Origin: JBAXZR01 sp041670165
GTDB lineage: Bacteria; Bacillota; Clostridia; Christensenellales; UBA1242
Direction: 5' to 3'
Length of the DNA stretch: 6,437 nucleotides
Assembly (NCBI GenBank): GCA_041670165.1
Contig: JBAXZR010000032.1
Span: forward strand, 1-6,437
This document shows positions 5,296-6,437 of this stretch, one piece after another (position 1 is the stretch's first letter; every line of letters begins with the position of its first letter). Made by a program: the position numbers and the translations under genes. Under the pieces are notes generated by a model. It saw nothing but the letters and a program-made list of their open reading frames with translations. It did not search any database and was not told the DNA's origin.

Positions 5296-6420
5296 TCACC
5301 CCAACATTTTAATATAGCAACGGCGACGCTTGTGTTGTTCAAATTTTTCAAATTCGTCCCATTGTTGCATAACTTTTGTGTTGTCTTCAAGATTCAAGTT
5401 TGTTTCACAATATTCAATTTTTTTGTCAATACATCGTTGTTGCATTTCTCTTAAAACAACCGAATTAACACCTTTGCTTTGATATTCAGGGATAACACCA
5501 ATCAAGCCAAGGTCAACAATTTTAGGTTTTTTAACAAATTTTAAAATGTTCAAAATACTCTTTGGAGTAAGCTTTCCTCTGCATTTAATTAAAGGCTCTG
5601 AAAGTGATGGGATTGCAAAACCAAATGCAATAGGTTCATTTTTTTCATTAAGAACTGTAATAATAAAATCAGCTGAAATAAAAAGGTTAAATTGATCAAT
5701 AATAGATTTTCTCATTTTATCATTAAACGGAACTGTGCCATGAAGTGGTGCATATGCTTCATCAATTATTCTAAAAATATCTTTAGCATATTTTTTTAAG
5801 TATTTTCTTTTGCTACTTTCTACTGCAAGATGAAGTTTGTATCTTTTCAAAACAAGTTTACTAACTCTTTCAAGTCTTTCACTAACCTTTTCAGGAGTGT
5901 ATAGTTTAAACTCAAGCCAGTCAATTTCCTTTTTGTATCCACATTTTTCCATTAAAACAGGATAGTAATCATAGTTGTATTGTTCTTCATATGTACACAC
6001 TTCATCAAAGCCTTCAATAAGCATGCCCTCACGGTCAAGATCATTGAATCCAAGCGGTCCGTGAACCTTTTCCATTCCCTTACTTTTTGCCCAATTTTCA
6101 ACTGCACCAAAAAGAGCTTTTGCCACTTCAAGATTGTTTATCGCGTCAAATCTTGAAAATCTTGCCTTTTTCTCCCCAGTTTTTTTGTTTGATAATTTTT
6201 GTATTATTCCTGCAATTCTTCCAACAACTTTGTCATTATCGAGTGCAAGAAAATATATCATTTCACAATCTTCCCATGAAGCATTTTTTTTGCCAAAAAT
6301 TGCCATTTCGTCCATATTTAAAGCAGGAACAAAGAATTTTGAGCCAGTGTATAACTTATTAGGAAATTGAACGAATTTTTTTTGATCTTTTTTTGTTAAA
6401 ACTTCTCTAATTTCAATCAT
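5296..6420 (-). CDS. GNAT-superfamily N-acetyltransferase-like protein (YghO-like)
   Basis: This 374-residue cytosolic protein resembles the large, poorly characterised acyltransferase-like family that includes E. coli YghO. The N-terminal half contains a degenerate GNAT-like strand (VVGRIAGII, 65-73) and the family-typical GPLGFNDLDREGMLIEGFDE (121-140). The C-terminal half has a better GNAT core: an acidic/hydrophobic strand (IVDLGLIGVIPEYQ, 301-314), the acetyl-CoA-binding loop QSKGVN (314-319), then the helix NSVVLREMQQ and the closing ETNLNLEDNTKVMQQW segment (339-354). It ends KRRRCYIKMLG. Acetyl-CoA use is inferred from the fold; the substrate is unknown. The ATG is preceded by AAAAGGA, a fair ribosome-binding site; the promoter is beyond the window's right edge. 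The last two codons and the stop (TTG GGG TGA) lie inside the right inverted repeat of the adjoining element, so the C-terminus may have been set by that element. It converges on the GGGtGRT gene. Confidence 0.82.
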   Translation of the reverse strand: MIEIREVLTKKDQKKFVQFPNKLYTGSKFFVPALNMDEMAIFGKKNASWEDCEMIYFLALDNDKVVGRIAGIIQKLSNKKTGEKKARFSRFDAINNLEVAKALFGAVENWAKSKGMEKVHGPLGFNDLDREGMLIEGFDEVCTYEEQYNYDYYPVLMEKCGYKKEIDWLEFKLYTPEKVSERLERVSKLVLKRYKLHLAVESSKRKYLKKYAKDIFRIIDEAYAPLHGTVPFNDKMRKSIIDQFNLFISADFIITVLNEKNEPIAFGFAIPSLSEPLIKCRGKLTPKSILNILKFVKKPKIVDLGLIGVIPEYQSKGVNSVVLREMQQRCIDKKIEYCETNLNLEDNTKVMQQWDEFEKFEQHKRRRCYIKMLG

Positions 6421-6437
6421 ATATTTTTTCCTTTTAG

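Larger units (their letters stand above)
5073..5304. repeat. Inverted-repeat-bounded, hairpin-rich element filling the convergent gap (MITE-like or structured RNA)
   Basis: The ends are inverted repeats. Left 5073-5095 begins TTGGGGTGACACC followed by seven A and TAA; right 5281-5304 is its reverse complement with eight T in place of seven. The first 20 positions from each outer end match perfectly, and a one-base slip in the A/T run is the only difference inside. Between them are a central terminator-like hairpin (5152-5200), a G-rich tract (5219-5232) and a right-hand hairpin (5235-5294) that reuses the right inverted repeat. There is no open frame of useful length and no obvious target-site duplication. 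The size and long terminal repeats fit a miniature inverted-repeat transposable element; the position between two converging stop codons also fits a compound terminator. Copies elsewhere in the genome would decide. Confidence 0.6.

Noticed and set aside
5073..5304. Retron msr-msd or CRISPR-like array as the explanation of the repeat structure.
   Set aside because: There is no reverse transcriptase or cas gene in the window and no regularly spaced direct repeats; the symmetry is inverted, not tandem.
5269..6370. Plus-strand frames at 5269-5454, 6087-6362 and 6134-6370.
   Set aside because: They are antisense to the acetyltransferase-like gene, with Phe/Leu-rich translations typical of reversed Lys/Glu-rich coding sequence.
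1..6437. tRNA, rRNA, riboswitch or transposase genes.
   Set aside because: No cloverleaf-like CCA-ending structures, rRNA-like conserved stretches, riboswitch cores or transposase motifs were recognised on either strand.

Overview
The window is very AT-rich, especially between genes, and reads as an endospore-forming, anaerobic Firmicute, most likely an uncultured low-GC clostridial lineage. Three signs support this: a recognisable spoIIR, a Firmicutes-type GroEL/GroES pair, and a NifU-like scaffold gene next to a GGGtGRT-family gene, a pairing I associate with anaerobes. The placement is inferred from gene content; no rRNA gene is present.

Layout. From 1 to 286 there is a non-coding, AT-rich tail with a good intrinsic terminator at 116-148, probably ending the chaperonin operon. 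groEL (287-1909) and groES (1948-2232) lie on the minus strand as a two-gene operon transcribed right to left, groES first. Its likely promoter is at 2286-2315, and no CIRCE operator is visible. spoIIR (2537-3067, minus) lies upstream of groES behind a 304-base AT-rich gap. A divergent intergenic region (3068-3349) separates it from a plus-strand operon with a near-consensus vegetative promoter (TTGACC, 17 bases, TATAAT). That operon encodes a NifU/IscU-like protein (3350-4051) and, 14 bases later, a GGGtGRT-family protein (4066-5070). A minus-strand gene for a large GNAT-type acyltransferase-like protein (5296-6420) converges on this operon.

How the genes work together. GroES and GroEL form the folding chamber. 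SpoIIR is the forespore signal that triggers pro-sigma-E processing during sporulation. The NifU-like and GGGtGRT proteins are almost certainly co-expressed and probably act together in iron-sulfur metabolism, but their exact function is not known to me. The acetyltransferase-like gene has no visible functional link to its neighbours.

The most unusual structure is the 225-base gap between the two convergent stop codons. It is filled by an element of about 232 bp with near-perfect inverted ends (5073-5095 and 5281-5304), an internal terminator-like hairpin, a G-rich tract and a second long hairpin built from its right end. The right inverted repeat contains the last two codons and the stop codon of the acetyltransferase gene. 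It may be a MITE-like non-autonomous mobile element or an elaborate bidirectional terminator or structured 3' RNA. The single window cannot decide. No novel multi-gene system is evident; the rest is ordinary chromosomal core.
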